Source of the DNA: Norana najaformis
Taxonomy: Eukaryota > Annelida > Clitellata > Crassiclitellata > Hormogastridae
NCBI GenBank assembly: GCA_964023275.1
Contig: OZ029917.1
Coordinates: forward strand, 20,557,988-20,621,987
Direction: 5' to 3'
Length of the DNA: 64,000 bases
Part shown: positions 20,216 through 32,479 of the stretch, in pieces
Numbering within the stretch: the first letter of the stretch is position 1
Layout: each line of letters begins with the position of its first letter
Translations under genes and position numbers: made by a program
Notes under the pieces: model-generated
Seen by the model: the letters and a program-made list of their open reading frames with translations, nothing else
What the model was told of the DNA's origin: nothing
Databases searched by the model: none

Positions 20216-21055
20216 TGATTCTATGCCAATAAACAACACCAACCGCTGATATTCTAGGGTGGCGCATACGATGTGTTTTTGCTATAATATGGCAAGCCCA
20301 GGTGTATTTGTCAAGTCTAATTAGTGGTTGGATAGCTAATATCCGACGAATGTCATGACAACTCCTACTTTTGCTAGAGGAATGCAAACAATTGTCCCAA
20401 TAGACCGTAAAGTCTTCACCTTATGTGTCCAAAGTGAAAGTGAGGCAACAGAAACTGATAAGATTTTGTTAGATATTTGGAATGGAAGAATATCAGTTGA
20501 TATCAGTGAACAGTGGCTCTGTTGCTAAATAATTTCTACCTTTGCGACATTCAGTATCTCCCTTTTCCTTTGTAGCCCAGTAACAACAAGCTGTTGCATT
20601 GCGCTGTTTGGATTGGTGGCTGAAACAAAGTCACAAACACAGCATTTTCGGTGGCAACGAACAAGTGCTTAGCAACAACTTGCAAAGAAAAAGCAAAGCT
20701 CTCCCATAAGACTGAAAATGAACGAGTGCCGTCAACACACATCAGGGAGCTCTGTGTTCCCGTCTCCAGTCAGCTATTACAACGATTCTCCTGGAAAACA
20801 ATGTCCCAACGAGTTTCGGTCTTCAGCCGAGAGTAAGCCTATCTCCTTGTCCCATGCACCTAAATGGCGACGGCTTGAGAATGCACGGTGTGCTTTACCA
20901 TGCACTGGACCATACTCCTGGAGCTATCTTCCAAACTGTTCCTCCTGACACAGCTTTAGTTTGTCTTCAGTTCATCTCATGATGCACCCTTTAAAATCTG
21001 TCATATGACCACGATCCAGCGCTTTGAAAGGTTTGTAAAAGGCGTTTAACAGATA
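20216..21055. other. No gene recognised
   Basis: Short open frames occur on both strands near 20550-20950 but show no recognisable domain. A start exon for the Ubl-RBR gene could lie here or between 19177 and 19330; I could not identify it. Confidence 0.5.
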
Positions 21056-21059
21056 TCCA

Positions 21060-21240
21060 GATACATACATACAGACATATACGCAATGTATACCCAAATG
21101 AACAATTGTACATATGCATACATTCATGCATGCATGCATACATACATACATATGTACATATGCATACATGCGTACATACTGCCTGACTCCTGGATCTTGA
21201 CCCGGAACCGAACCCTTTCGCCTATCGATTTTGTTTTTCT
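21060..21240 (+). repeat. (CATA)n microsatellite plus LINE family A middle fragment
   Basis: 21060-21175 is catacatac/gcatgcatgc repeats. 21178-21235 is the family A segment gcctgactcctggatcttga, then cccggaaccgaaccc and tatcgattttg. The microsatellite abuts the LINE fragment directly. Confidence 0.8.
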
Positions 21241-21639
21241 ACTTCAACAGCTTGAAATCGCACCCGTCCAAAACAACTCACCTGAAAATAAAGCAGATTG
21301 AACGAGCAGCGATGGGTGACCGACCAAACCCTAGAAATCAGACAATCGGTCGGATTTTCTTCTCTTCAACGCAGACAATAAGACGCAAGACACAACTCGA
21401 CGACGCCGACCAATTTCATAGCCTGCAGCTCAGCCTGAGCGATCTACTTCTGCAAAATTGAAATCTAAACTCTGGGATTTCCCAGATAATTTGGCCCAGC
21501 TGTCGAAACAAAATTCCCAGAGTATCTGTAACAGACTTCAAAGCATATAATTATTCCCAATCATTTGTCTCGGAAAATCTCCATAACCAAAGTTTACCAA
21601 CAGTAAATAATATGTGTGCCGGAGGTGACGCCTGAAGGA

Positions 21640-22930
21640 GTCAACTCAGAATCCAGTTACATGTTGCTTTAAATTAACAGAAAATTGTGTTCATAAATTC
21701 ACTTTAATTATAATATAGAAATGTTTTTTCACTATATTTCTAATAAAAATTACTTAGATATGTTGCATTTTCCATTAAAAGTGATCACACTGGTTTCACA
21801 GTTTTAATATTGATATGTTAGGGTAACAAGTCTGTTAATACCACCCATAACTGCAACTTGCGATGCCAAAAAAGACCATATTTGACACTCTGTAAAGTCC
21901 TTAAAACAAAAAACACCATTGGGATTTTTGGAACACTTATCAATTGATTTATGCCCTGTCAGAAAATGCAATAAAAAGTAATATTTTTATGGGCCTTTTT
22001 GGGAATAATTTTTCTCTTTGACCCCCCTTGTCAGATTTGGTGAACTTTGACCTACTTTATCCAGCAGATGTGAATAAGTAATCAAGTCAAACTCTGCCAA
22101 GTAACTGCCAGCCACATAGACAGTACTCATACGCAAATTGATTGCATTGTGCCTGATACATATGAAATTGATCACTGAATATTGCAAAATTAAAAAACAA
22201 AATGAATATGAAGGCGCTTTTGACATTTAACATTGCTGAAATAGTAGGGCACACAATAATAATAATTATATTTTTGTAATCTGCACAAGAAACTGTATAG
22301 GAAGAAAAAAAATCATCTAAATTGGTCCAACAGCTCTAGAGATACCAATTCTCAAAAAGTGGACATCTCGCAGTTTCGCGAAATGCCTTCGGAGGGTGGG
22401 GTCACGGAATCAACGATATCTTGGAAAGTATCTTAAATATTGCATAAATATTTTGGGCTTTTCCATCCAATATATCTTGCAACATGTGGTTAAAATTTCA
22501 GCCAATTCTGAGATGGTCGGGTGGGAGGCATTGGTTGAGTTGAGCTGGAATGACACAATATTAGGAACCCTACACCAGAAAAACAAAAAGAAATTATGTA
22601 ATCCACAAACATCCTGTGAAACTGTTTTAGTCACATGAGAAAACAAGAAGTTGCTCAATGGCTCTTTAGAAACGTCAATATGAAACAAAACTACACAAAA
22701 CACCGTTGGAATATCACTTTTCTTGCTACGTACAAATGCAACGATGAAAAACTCCTCATCATGTAATGTTATATGCAGAAGACAAGCACACGCTCGTACA
22801 CAAATCATCATTAAACTGTTCACTGTTCTTCCACTATAAAACAGACAAAAAAGGTCAGACGTTTCCACATCACTCAGACTGACCAACTTTCGATTTTCTG
22901 CCCTGTAACCAACAACAAACACCTGTGGCT
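21640..22930. other. Unexplained AT-rich block without coding potential
   Basis: The block includes aaaaaagaccatatttgaca, ccaacagctctagagatacc and gggcttttccatccaatata. An open frame of 170 codons on the minus strand at 22410-22922 has no recognisable domain. The texture suggests an old noncoding repeat, but no partner copy is in the window. Confidence 0.4.
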
Positions 22931-23314
22931 AGTTACATTTGAATAATCTGTTTACGTCAGACTAGAAACTGCTACTAAATCACACCAGCAATCCCAACAA
23001 TTATACTCATAACACTTGCAGACGGGTTCCTAATCCACCAATGACACCAAACTAAAAGTCTTCTGCATTGTTCAGTCGATTAAAAGACGTTCACAAGATT
23101 GAAAGCAGTCAATCCAATTAGTCCAATTAGATGATGATGCTGATGAAGTCAAGAGAAGCAAAAATCAAGCAACGAATCAATGAAAACAGGTGGAGCTGTC
23201 ACAGACCTACACTCCTTTATGCAAAATGTAAATGCAAATCACTCAATTTCTCTGTACCATAGCATCATCATCAAGACCAGCTTATTAAGTGACAAATCAG
23301 ACCTATAAGTGCAA

Positions 23315-23405
23315 AAGTTGTTTTGACTGAGTGCCTGTGAACAAGCCGGTTCCCGTAACTTAGTTTTCATTGGGGGCTGTGGAAATCTCGAGTTTATGAT
23401 TACCA
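23315..23405 (+). repeat. LINE 3'-end family A copy, diverged
   Basis: gttttgactgagtgcctgtg, then aacaagccggttcccgtaac and ggggctgtggaaatctcgag followed by tttatgatta. Confidence 0.75.
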
Positions 23406-23620
23406 AAGGCTGCTCAGTTAGTTTCAGCACCGGGGAAGTAAAGTAACAGAGTCAGTGCCAATCATATTTATGGTGTTGTGGGATGGTAAAGGAGAGATTG
23501 TTAACAGTGAGGACAATGGCAGAAGATTGGGAGAGACTGACTGAAAAGGCAGACAGACAAGGACTTAGAGGAGTTTGTTCGACAGAGCTGCTGAAGTGTA
23601 GACTGTTGGGTATAGAGAGG

Positions 23621-23697
23621 CTACAGACTTATGATTCTCACCTTGTCCCGGTGTTTTGGACACAGGACGGAAAAGTTTTCCTCCTGGAAGAAACAGC
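23621..23697 (-). CDS. TCF20: TCF20-like terminal exon
   Basis: The acceptor is ttcttgtag. The exon completes a Gly codon, then [20 protein letters not shown] and IISL, with the stop TAG at 23621-23623. EENFSV.CPKH is a near-exact family signature. A possible donor (AAG|gtgaga) overlaps the end, so a longer isoform is possible, but the stop position agrees with vertebrate TCF20. Confidence 0.92.
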
Positions 23698-26600
23698 CTA
23701 CAAGAACATCATCAAACAAAGATCCTAATCAAAGTGCAGCTCTAATCTTCATCTGTTTCTCTTTGCCTGTGCACCCACACGTGGTGTGTTAGTGAGTGTG
23801 TGTGTGTGTGTTTGATAAGCTGTCTCTCTATAGACAAGTACGCAGACCTCATGAAAGTTTCACCCAATTCCTGTTTAACTACAGTGAACATTTTTCATTC
23901 AGTCAAAGGTTAAGGTAATGCACTTGTGTAAAGGTTTCCAATAAACTCCTACAAAGGTGTCCATAAAGGATGGCTGAAAAATATGACCTACTGTACTCTG
24001 GACACTTCCTCCCCCTAGTCAGCACACTCTCCCCACATCCTTCTTGGCCGTCCACACTGCAACAGACTACTAAGACGACCTCCTTTAAGACAAGGGCTAA
24101 CATTGCTACAAGGTGGGGTACTTTAATGCTGCCACACTCAAATTAGATAGATCCAACACAGTACAGACTGACTAAAGTTCGCGTTTGAGGCCACAGGCCA
24201 TACTAAAATAACTGTGCATACCAAAGTCAGATGCAGACATCTGCACTGGGCATAACCCCGTCGCCCTGACCGCATTTATGTGACCCCTTCCTCCATTTCT
24301 GAGAATGTCCTTAATGGATGACCCCTTAAAAGCGAAAGACAGGGTTGGAGGATCTTTTTGTATGAAGTTCAAACACATCCACAACAATTCAGCATTTATC
24401 AACTCATTTTCGGACATCAGAGTTGGACCAGATTGACCAGGTATTCAATCAATGGATGCATCTGTAAGGTCACGTAAACGACTGTATTCGGCGTTGTTCA
24501 ACTTTACTGGGCTTGATAGCATTGCATGCAGAGCACCAATCCCCACCAAATTACCAGCTGAATTCTCGTCTGATCACTGGACACCATAATTCGGCTGTTG
24601 TCAGAGATGACCCTGACTTAGCTCAGGTCTTACCTGCTTTGACAGCGCACAGGTAGTGGTAGTTCTGGCTGCATCCTTTGACGTAGCAGCCCAGAGTGGC
24701 ACCCATCTGACGACAACTACTGCAGACCTAAACAGCAAACATCTTACTTCATCAGCTCTTTATCCTCCAGTGCTATCTTGTGTAAATGTTTCACATGCTG
24801 ACCAGCAGCAGATTCTTCAGCAAAGGCTGTCAAAGTTAGACTAAAGCTAGTTGGGCAGTGGATTTAAAATCCAACAAATCTCAGTCTGCAGTGGAATCCA
24901 AACTCAGACTAAATTTCTATATCCCAGTAAAGAAATGCTACAATCTTACCACCTGACGAACCACCTGTCAATTCCAAAGTGAAAGGTATAATAAACAAGC
25001 AACCTTATAACAATTCTCATGTACTGTAATAGTTACCACAGAACATGGAAGACTTACCACTTGAGACGCAATAAGAGCTGCCTCTTCTAGTCCCTGAAGT
25101 TTGCCCCTTGCCACGTAGACTCCACTCGTCCAGACAGCGCATTCCTCGTGCACCCACAGCTCCTGAAGCAAACTGCTGGAACCTTGGTGCAGTGAATCGG
25201 AAGAAGGGGCTCTCAGTCGACCACCAAAGCGACGAGGACTACGCAGAACTTTGTCTGTGGCCGACTTGTTGGGAGGCAACTGCTTCTCAGGATACAGCAT
25301 TTTTGTCCTTAGTTCTGAACCGTCAGATTTAATGGACTGTGGATAGTAGGGTCCAAAGAGATCACCGAGCGTTGAATATGCACTGCCATGGCCACAGAAA
25401 AGACAAACCCAAGGCACACTGTCCAGGAATTTCAACGACGAAGGAACACAAGACGACTCAGGCAGCAGTAGGTTCTTTTTTGATTTATTGTTAGGGGCGT
25501 CAAGGTCAGTGTCTTTCACATTCACTACTTTACAAGAATCCGGCATCTCTTTGGAACCAATCACACGAATATATGGACCCAGAGACCCTGAAGATGATGT
25601 GTTCTTGTCAGTACTGTTTTGCATCTGACCAGTTTTAATTGGTTTAGTCTGCTTCTGGATGCCATACATCTTCTTTAGCCGATGCACCTTGTCATTATCT
25701 TCAGCATCGGAGCCAAAGTCACTGAAATCATCTCCAGGACGCACTCGTTTCCTCTTCTTCCTCCGCATGCTCAGCGACTTCTTGTTGGCTGTCGTTCGGT
25801 CTGTGCTGCCAGTCTTGGTCTCGTGGCTCGGTCCAGCAATGGACGATCGATCGTGAGCCTCTTGCTCAGTAAGATCATTGCAACCTGTGACTCTGTCCTC
25901 CACCTTACGACTGGCCAAGTGCGATGGATCTCGGCCGACCCTTGCCGTCTCTGACGACAAGGATGCTGTTACTGATGGGCTCATGTTGTCTTTCTGAAAA
26001 GAATGCATCGAGCTCTGCGCTGCTATCTGCTGCTGTCTGTCTGTCTCATGGTCAGACGAGGCTGCATAGCTGTCGTTATCAGTCAGAGGAATGATCTCAT
26101 CTTCACCGTTCATTGCCAACAGGTCCGCTTCATCAGACGAACTGTGAAGGTCAACGATTGTAACAATCTCAACTTCCCCATTCTCATTTGTCACCTCCAG
26201 TTCCAGTTCTTTCTCTCGCCCAGGTCTGTGCTGCTGCTTATCCACAGCCCCATCCTCATTTGACTCAGCTCCTGCTGAATTCTTTTCCTTGCTTCCTCCG
26301 TCAAGAACACTTGGGCACAACGAAGATCTGACTTTCTGCTTATTTGCTGGAGTCAACTGGCCAGCACTTGGCGTGTTTACGCTGGTTCCCTGGCCCAGCT
26401 GCTGAATTTTAAAATCAGTCAAAGTATTTGCTAAAACAGACGAACGTCTTTCGCAATCCGCAACAGCCGCTGCCACAGTGTTGTTGGACTGACACCTAGA
26501 GGCAACCACCTTCCGCTGGCCGTTGGTCATGCTAATGGGATTCTTATCCTGCACACTCGTCAGGTGACTTGTCTTGAGACACTTTCTTCTGCCACTCGGG

Positions 26601-29232
26601 TCAATGTTGCTCGCACCTTCATCATCACTGCTGCTTGTCTCAAGATATCGCGAGTAAGACACAACTTTCCTCTTTCTCTTTCCTCTTCCCCTCTCCTCAG
26701 CATCGACCGACTCCAGCTCACGTTCATCACATTTATTCATTTTTCCATCGGTTGTTACCACATGTGATGAAGAAGGTTGTGACCTGGAAATGGCAGCAGT
26801 AGCAGCAGCAGCAGTGGAGTGGAACATTGCGCCATGTGAGACACTGGCAACTGCATTTGCTTCAGCAGTCCCTGGCGATGTTTCTTGGCGGGTGTTTACG
26901 AGAGAAGCTGGAAGCGGTGGTGGAGGTGGAGCAAGGTGATCTGAAGGAGGACTGACACCAGTCGACTGCTCTTCAGTCGAGTCTCTTCCGTTGTTACATC
27001 CATCCACCTGGGCACCAATTTCTAAAGCGTGAAAGCTGCTAGAACAAGCAACAGCTAATGCACACTGACTGTGTAGCCTGTCCAGCTCAATTTTATCATC
27101 GACCTCGTTGTCTATGTCAGCAAGACCTGATTTTCGTCTCTTACTTGCCATCTTTTCTGTTGCAGAACAATCATCATTTGTCAAATGGCTTTTGTCTTCA
27201 GTCGCAGGTGAACAAACTCTAGGCTCAAAGGTACAACATGATTTTTCGGTGCTAAGACCTGGAAGGCTTTGGATGAGCGTTTGCTCCTGTGAGCCGTGAC
27301 CTTCATTTGGTGATACTTCTTCAAATGCCATTGAATTATCTCCCACGGCCTGGTTCTTCTCAACAAGACAAGTGCGTCCACCAGAGGCTGTCTTCATATA
27401 AAGCAGTTCCATCTCTTGTCTTTCCTTCATAATGGAGTCGTTTTCAGATGGATTAAGTTCCCCTGCTGTTGCAATCGTGTCTGTTAATGCCTTTTCTTGA
27501 AGATTCTCATCTCCTGCAAATAATGATGTCTTACCAGTTGCTACCTGATCTTGGATCACTAGTCTTTGGGTTCCTTTGTTGCAGTCTTCAGTTAGGCTAC
27601 CTAAACTTTGACCCATTGCACCCCAATCAGTCTGTAATTTCTTACTACTAAGACTATCTTGAGGAGCAACAGGCAACAGTGTAGAACTGTGTGTATCATT
27701 AGCAGCAGACTCAGCCAACAACAGACTTCCGTTCCCTGCAACATCCCTCTTGTCTCTCATGAATGACAAACTAGGAACAACATTAGAACAGAATCCATCA
27801 GTGCTAGCCTTTCTTGAACATTCTTTATCCATGCAATCACCAGTAACCTTTGAAGACTGCATGTAAGACAAACCAGAACCGGTACAGCTGGGGCTATTGT
27901 TCTGCAGAATTGAAGCTTCCAGGGAAGACAAAATGCCTGGATGTGGTTGATTAGAAGAAGCACTGAATGGTGCTGTGCCTTCTTTACCAGATGGTGGCTC
28001 CTCAGGCCAATCTGTTCTGTTTGGTTTCGTCAGTTGATGACAAAGACCCAACGAAGCATCCGAACAACTTTGCTTCATAGAGGAACAGTCAGTAGGAGAA
28101 AGCAAGTCCTGATTAGGAAATCTCATGGAAATGCCTTCCACAGAATTCAAAACTTCTTTATCACTGTGATAAAAACTATTGGAAACAGACTGGGGCAAGG
28201 CAGAAGAAGACTGCCACGGGAAATTATCTTTCTCGCCAACATCAGAAGTCTGAGGTTGCACGTGATTTACTGCCAGTGCACCAGTGAAACAACTGCTGTG
28301 AAGCACATGTGACTCTTGAAGTCTACTCTGGCTCTGCCTTAGATCTGATGTGGAATGAGAAGATGAATTGACATCATAACTGCTGCAACCAGTATGTGCC
28401 CTCCAACCATCACTCTTTTGTATATCACACTGAGCAGGTTGGCCTGAATACGGGCAACAGGCTTTGTGAAGGAATCCTTGGGTTGGAAGGTGACCTTCAG
28501 CCACCATACGACGTTCAGATTCTTCTGAAGACTGATTATATGAAATATCACCAACCAAAGACTTTCCAGGCATCAGACCATGCACTGCTGACCATCTGTT
28601 ACACTGTTCTTGAAGATCACATTTGCTGTTACTCAGAGTCCTGGTTCCAAATGGCTCAGTATGCCTATGAGTCTGAAGTTCAAACACAAGATCATCGTCA
28701 GTCTTAAAGTCCAGTCACCTACCAGTGTGTATATATATATATATATATATTTATAACTGTAGTTATGAACAGCAGTCTAATCATCACTTAACTAGCACAC
28801 CTAATTACCAGAATATCTAATTTTAACAAATTGTCTGCTTGACTAGCACAGCTGGTATCAACATCAAGACCACAGTCAAAGAAAAGTTTTGAATCTCTCT
28901 CTCAACTCCATAAAGGTACAACTGAAATTAGAATTTGTGTGAGGAATAGTTGGAACACATGTCATTTCTGGATTTGTCTATACAGTATAAGTCCTTTGAA
29001 AAATTCTGACATGGAGACTTTGGTTTGGAACACCATTTTACCATTCTGTTGATGGCAACTTTAACCTTCAAAGACTAAATGTACTAACCATCATCAACAG
29101 ATGATTTGTTTGTTGCAAGCAGTTTGTTGCAAGCAGGTTGTTGGCTGATAAATTCATTACACTGCCAGCAACACTGGAAGGATTCTGAAAGCCCGTAGTT
29201 GGCATCTTGTCATCGGTATGTCGGTATGTCAT
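23621..29232 (-). CDS. TCF20: TCF20/RAI1-type chromatin protein with C-terminal extended PHD finger, gene span
   Basis: Four exons (29089-29232, 25058-28672, 24634-24727, 23621-23697) give about 1309 residues. TCF20 and RAI1 are nuclear chromatin regulators whose C-terminal ePHD (ADD-like) module contacts nucleosomes. The C-terminus matches in order: [111 protein letters not shown] and a stop 5 codons later; the vertebrate proteins also end just after CPKH. The N-terminal 1000 residues are low-complexity and rich in S, Q, T and acidic residues, with basic nuclear-localisation stretches ([35 protein letters not shown]). It is shorter than the vertebrate proteins (about 1900 residues). TCF20 and RAI1 cannot be separated here; it may be the single ancestral gene. 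Confidence 0.9.
24218..24331 (-). repeat. Short interspersed repeat (family D) in TCF20-like intron
   Basis: On the minus strand: ggggtcatccattaaggaca...ggaggaaggggtca...tgcagatgtctgcat...tttggtatg. The copy at 54558-54672 matches block by block in the opposite orientation. It lies in the last intron of the TCF20-like gene. Confidence 0.6.
24634..24727 (-). CDS. TCF20: TCF20-like exon: ePHD zinc-finger core
   Basis: The exon is 94 bp with acceptor ctgtttag and donor GCAG|gtaaga. It encodes [20 protein letters not shown] and [11 protein letters not shown], ending in phase 1. The Cys/His pattern C-x2-C...C-x4-C...H-x2-C is the ePHD core. Confidence 0.95.
25058..28672 (-). CDS. TCF20: TCF20-like large exon
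   Basis: The exon is 3615 bp in phase 0, with acceptor gaacttcag and donor GTG|gtaagt. It encodes 1205 residues with no stop. It holds the disordered region, Pro run [10 protein letters not shown], basic motifs, and an acidic [14 protein letters not shown] segment that looks like a SUMO-interacting motif. It ends with the first zinc-binding half of the ePHD finger (model residues about 1136-1253). The single huge exon mirrors the vertebrate gene structure, where one exon carries most of the protein. Confidence 0.93.
28726..28752. repeat. (AT)n microsatellite in TCF20-like intron 1
   Basis: A run of tatatata lies 50 bp upstream of the large-exon acceptor. Confidence 0.9.
29089..29232 (-). CDS. 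TCF20: TCF20-like 5' coding exon (candidate start)
   Basis: Acceptor tttgtttttag lies at 29274 and donor ATGATG|gttagt at 29088. The frame is open from the acceptor and joins the large exon in phase 0. The first good ATG (29230-29232) gives [20 protein letters not shown] and 48 residues in all. A later ATG (MPTTG) is an alternative. No family motif lies here, so this may be partly 5' UTR. Confidence 0.45.
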
Positions 29233-29944
29233 GTCTTTGACTTGCTTTGCGCAAACCGCCCAAGTTTTGCAGGCTAAAAACAAAACAGCACTACATCAGC
29301 AGTTTAAAGACTCAATACTAATTCAATCCTCTGTTAACAAATATACTCTGCAAAACTTTAAATTCATAGAGAAATAGATCAGGGGAAAACCACAACTACA
29401 GAAGTGTTTACTTGACCAGTAAGGCCTGTCAGGAGTCAGCTTAATTTGCTGATTATCTATCATTCAAGCGCATTAAGCGCAAGCTATCAAACAAAAAGAA
29501 TGTCCACCATATGGCTCATATTCATCGCACTGTCCGTGCAACACTGAAAGGATTTCTTAAATCAGAAAGACACTGCAAGACATTCACCTGTAGCCACTTA
29601 CATGAATGATAACACTCAACAAATCAACACATCAATCACTGGTTTAATTCACTTTTACAGAAATTTATGCAGTGTTCAGAAAAAGTGTTCAGAACTGCTG
29701 TGAAGTAACAGTCTAGCCATTTGGAAATGGCTCTACCATTACATATATTTCTAAACATCAAAGACAGCTGGATTTTCAGCATACCAGTAACATTAGATGA
29801 TGAATCCATTGGCAGATTTAAGTCCAGGATGGATTCCTCTTAAAAGCTTTTGCCTGCTCTTCCTTGCAGCAAAGTTTTAAAGGTTCAAAGAAAACTTCTG
29901 CCAAAACTACTGCACAACACGCTCCCTTAACATCACATTATGCT

Positions 29945-30165
29945 CCATGCTAACCTCTCACACTAACAGATATCGCAATCGATCAATGCATGCTGTGACT
30001 CTTCCTATACCCCGTCCCCAAACAGCGTTGGGCTCTCGGGCTTTCTCGGTAGTTGGTCCAAACTTTTGGACTCCACTGAGCTTTTCAGTTCATTCTGTAA
30101 ATTCTTTGATGTTATTCAGGTCTAAACTAAACATGCGTCTCTTTCAACTTGCTTAGCCACCATAG
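29945..30165 (+). mobile_element. LINE reverse-transcriptase C-terminal fragment
   Basis: The plus-strand frame reads ALGSRAFSVVGPNFWTPLS then NSLMLFRSKLNMRLFQLA. This is the usual CR1/L2-like ORF2 end (R.FSVAGP.LWN.LP...F...LK..LF). Only about 220 bp remain. Confidence 0.75.
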
Positions 30166-30686
30166 CCTGGCTTCTGGTTTCTCTAACCTATTTGAATTTG
30201 ATCTTTCTTCTCCAACGGATTATGATTTTGATTGCAATTTTGACCTGAAGTGACCATTTGACAGTTGCTTTAGGCGTTATGACAACAGCAGTATTTATAG
30301 AAGTCTTTAGATGAGATTAGATAACTTTACCTAATTAATGTACCAGTACTGTTTTAGAATCTGCAGAACAATCTGACAACAAAAGAAATTATGGTTAAAA
30401 TATATCACAACAAATTACAATTGAAGTCAAACATAATTTCCAAAGGAAGTTGTGGTTTTGTGAGCAGTGGGAAACTTAAAAGTAAGCATAAACATGCAAA
30501 ATTTATGAAAGCTCAAAGAAATCACTAGAACAAGTATTTTTATGGAGCTAAAAATGTTGAAGTATATACCATGTACAAATAAAGAAAGCACGTCAAGGAC
30601 CTATAATAAAACCTCTAACTTCTGGTGTTTGGAGAATGATTGCTCATGTCTAAGTAAGCATTTTTATTTGTGTTTCTCATGTTTTA

Positions 30687-31138
30687 GGTAATTCTTGAGA
30701 ATGGCCACTTATAATCGCCCTGCTTATAAACAATACGGCCACCAAAGACTGCAAGAGAAAATAAAGCTTTGCAAGCTACCAGAAGGCCCCCAATAAATAA
30801 TCAAATGATCCGTATGTGGTTCACTGGTTCTCACAATGACATGTACAGCACCATAAACCTATTAGTGCATGACAAATTATACTTATCCAATTTTTTAATT
30901 TGTTGATACCGATAGCAGTTTTTTGCTAAAAATTGTGATACTCTACAACTTCTTCATGCATTGCCACCAATAAAAGTAATTAAAAAACTTTAGTCTGTTA
31001 CTTTCTGATTACTCACTCACTTATTCACTGCGAGTCCTTTCAGTAGCATTCAGCTCTCCCAATTTGTCTCGAAAATCCTAAGGTGGCCATATTGTTCATA
31101 AATAGGGAGACCACAAGCGGCTGTTCTCTAAAATTACC
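30687..31138. mobile_element. MITE-like element with long inverted repeats
   Basis: The left end is ggtaattcttgagaatggcc then cttataaacaatacggccacc. The right end, reverse-complemented, is ggtaattttagagaacagcc then atttatgaacaatatggccacc. The two arms align over about 60-90 bp with roughly 75 percent identity by eye. The interior (about 300 bp) has no ORF. No clear target-site duplication is visible. Confidence 0.65.
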
Positions 31139-31299
31139 CCGACTGATTTAACTTTTTATGGTTATATGAAACTTAGTGATGTTCATTTGCGACTTAGTTT
31201 GAATTAAAATATTCTTGCAAGGGTTGAGTAGCACATCCCTGAATCCCCAGAACGAATTCTGATCAGATTCCCAAAATCGATGTTCTAAGTGCAACCAGA

Positions 31300-32200
31300 T
31301 TCCCGAAAATTAAGAAGATAAAGTTGTATGGCGGAATTTGGACTTTTTCCGGAAAGTCAATGTCTACACAACGGGATGGGATATTATTACATGGGGGAAA
31401 CGCTGAGATCCTATACGTTCGGAAGCTATTGCAGATTAGAGTCCATTCTCGTTTTCGGGATTTCTTCCACCTGGTAACGACGCAACGAATTTTGGACTCT
31501 AAAACGATATCTGTAAATCACCAAAATAAATCTGAACGCTTAATACGACGAAATACCACAAAATCCGTGTTCACGAAAGTTTTTATAAACTGACTCTTAT
31601 AAATCCACGCCTGTCTATCCACTGCCGACCTGCATATACCGCTGTTACATTCGAGTGATGCTAGTCCACTATTCGCCTCCGTAAAATATAAAAATGTAAA
31701 TGCATAGGTTTTATATAGCGACCGTATGGCCTCGACCCTGCTCATTTTGCAATAATTTAACGGGTGAGATCCTTCGTTGTGAGGTATCGATAATACAAGA
31801 GGACTCTTCAATCTCTCCATCATTCAACCCGAAAAATCCAAATCAAATGTTATTATGAAAATAAAGTCTCCTATCCTGCCTGAAACTAGTAAAAACTCAC
31901 TTTTGTTGTAGTTATTGTTCAATTTATCGTTCTCGTGTACCAAGTCACGTGACCAGTCTTATCATTTCGTTAACACAAAACTGTGCGCCGGAAAACAATG
32001 ACAACAGCGCCACATGCCTGCAGTCATTTTAGAATAGAGCTTGCGAGGATTTACGAAGACTACATGTCTCTTTGATCAAATTTATGGTCACCATCCCAAC
32101 CTTTATAATACTGATAACGATATTTAGCTAGCTTTTTCTTACATAACTTTTAATTACCAGACGCTATTTAAGTTCTGATCGATAACAGAGGTTGCTTCTG
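31300..32200. other. No gene recognised; SINE B fragment inside
   Basis: 31700-31790 (minus) is a partial SINE B (tatggcctcgaccctgctca). A cacgtgac E-box and a gcgccggaa ETS-like site occur near 31945-31990 and could mark a promoter, but no exon is evident. Confidence 0.45.
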
Positions 32201-32209
32201 AAATAGCGC

Positions 32210-32428
32210 TACTGGCCTAGTTAGCTACATCAGTAGGCCTAAGCGCGTACGCCAAGGAAGCCTCGGTGGGTAAGGATCCCAGGTTCGCATCCCGGTCGTG
32301 GCTTATTTAAGAGATTTGAATCTCGGGCTAGTACGGTCCGTGCGCGGAGACCTTAAATAGCGTGTGAAGGATCGCACCCGTGCGTGGGTGGAGGCCATAT
32401 GGTCGCTATAAGAAAACGTGTACAATTT
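32210..32428 (+). repeat. tRNA-derived SINE (family B)
   Basis: The tRNA-like head has a pol III B box (ggttcgcatcccgg at about 32282-32295) and an A-box-like tggcctagttagc upstream. The body is gaatctcgggctagtacggt...ggtggaggccatatggtcgc. It matches 41610-41800 (+) and, inverted, 53885-54065 and 63145-63330. Confidence 0.8.
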
Positions 32429-32479
32429 TTAAACAATTTTTAGGTAGGTATGCGGACATTTGTATACAGGCGGTTAGGC

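Noticed and set aside
22410-22922. 170-residue minus-strand protein
   Set aside because: No recognisable motif, AT-driven composition and no splice or promoter context; kept only as an unexplained block.
23483-23728. 81-residue plus-strand frame
   Set aside because: Overlaps in antisense the terminal TCF20-like exon, which has a near-exact family signature.
24968-25057. Extension of the TCF20-like large exon to a stop at 24968
   Set aside because: GTG|gtaagt at 25058 followed by the exon at 24727 restores the family sequence; the extension does not match.
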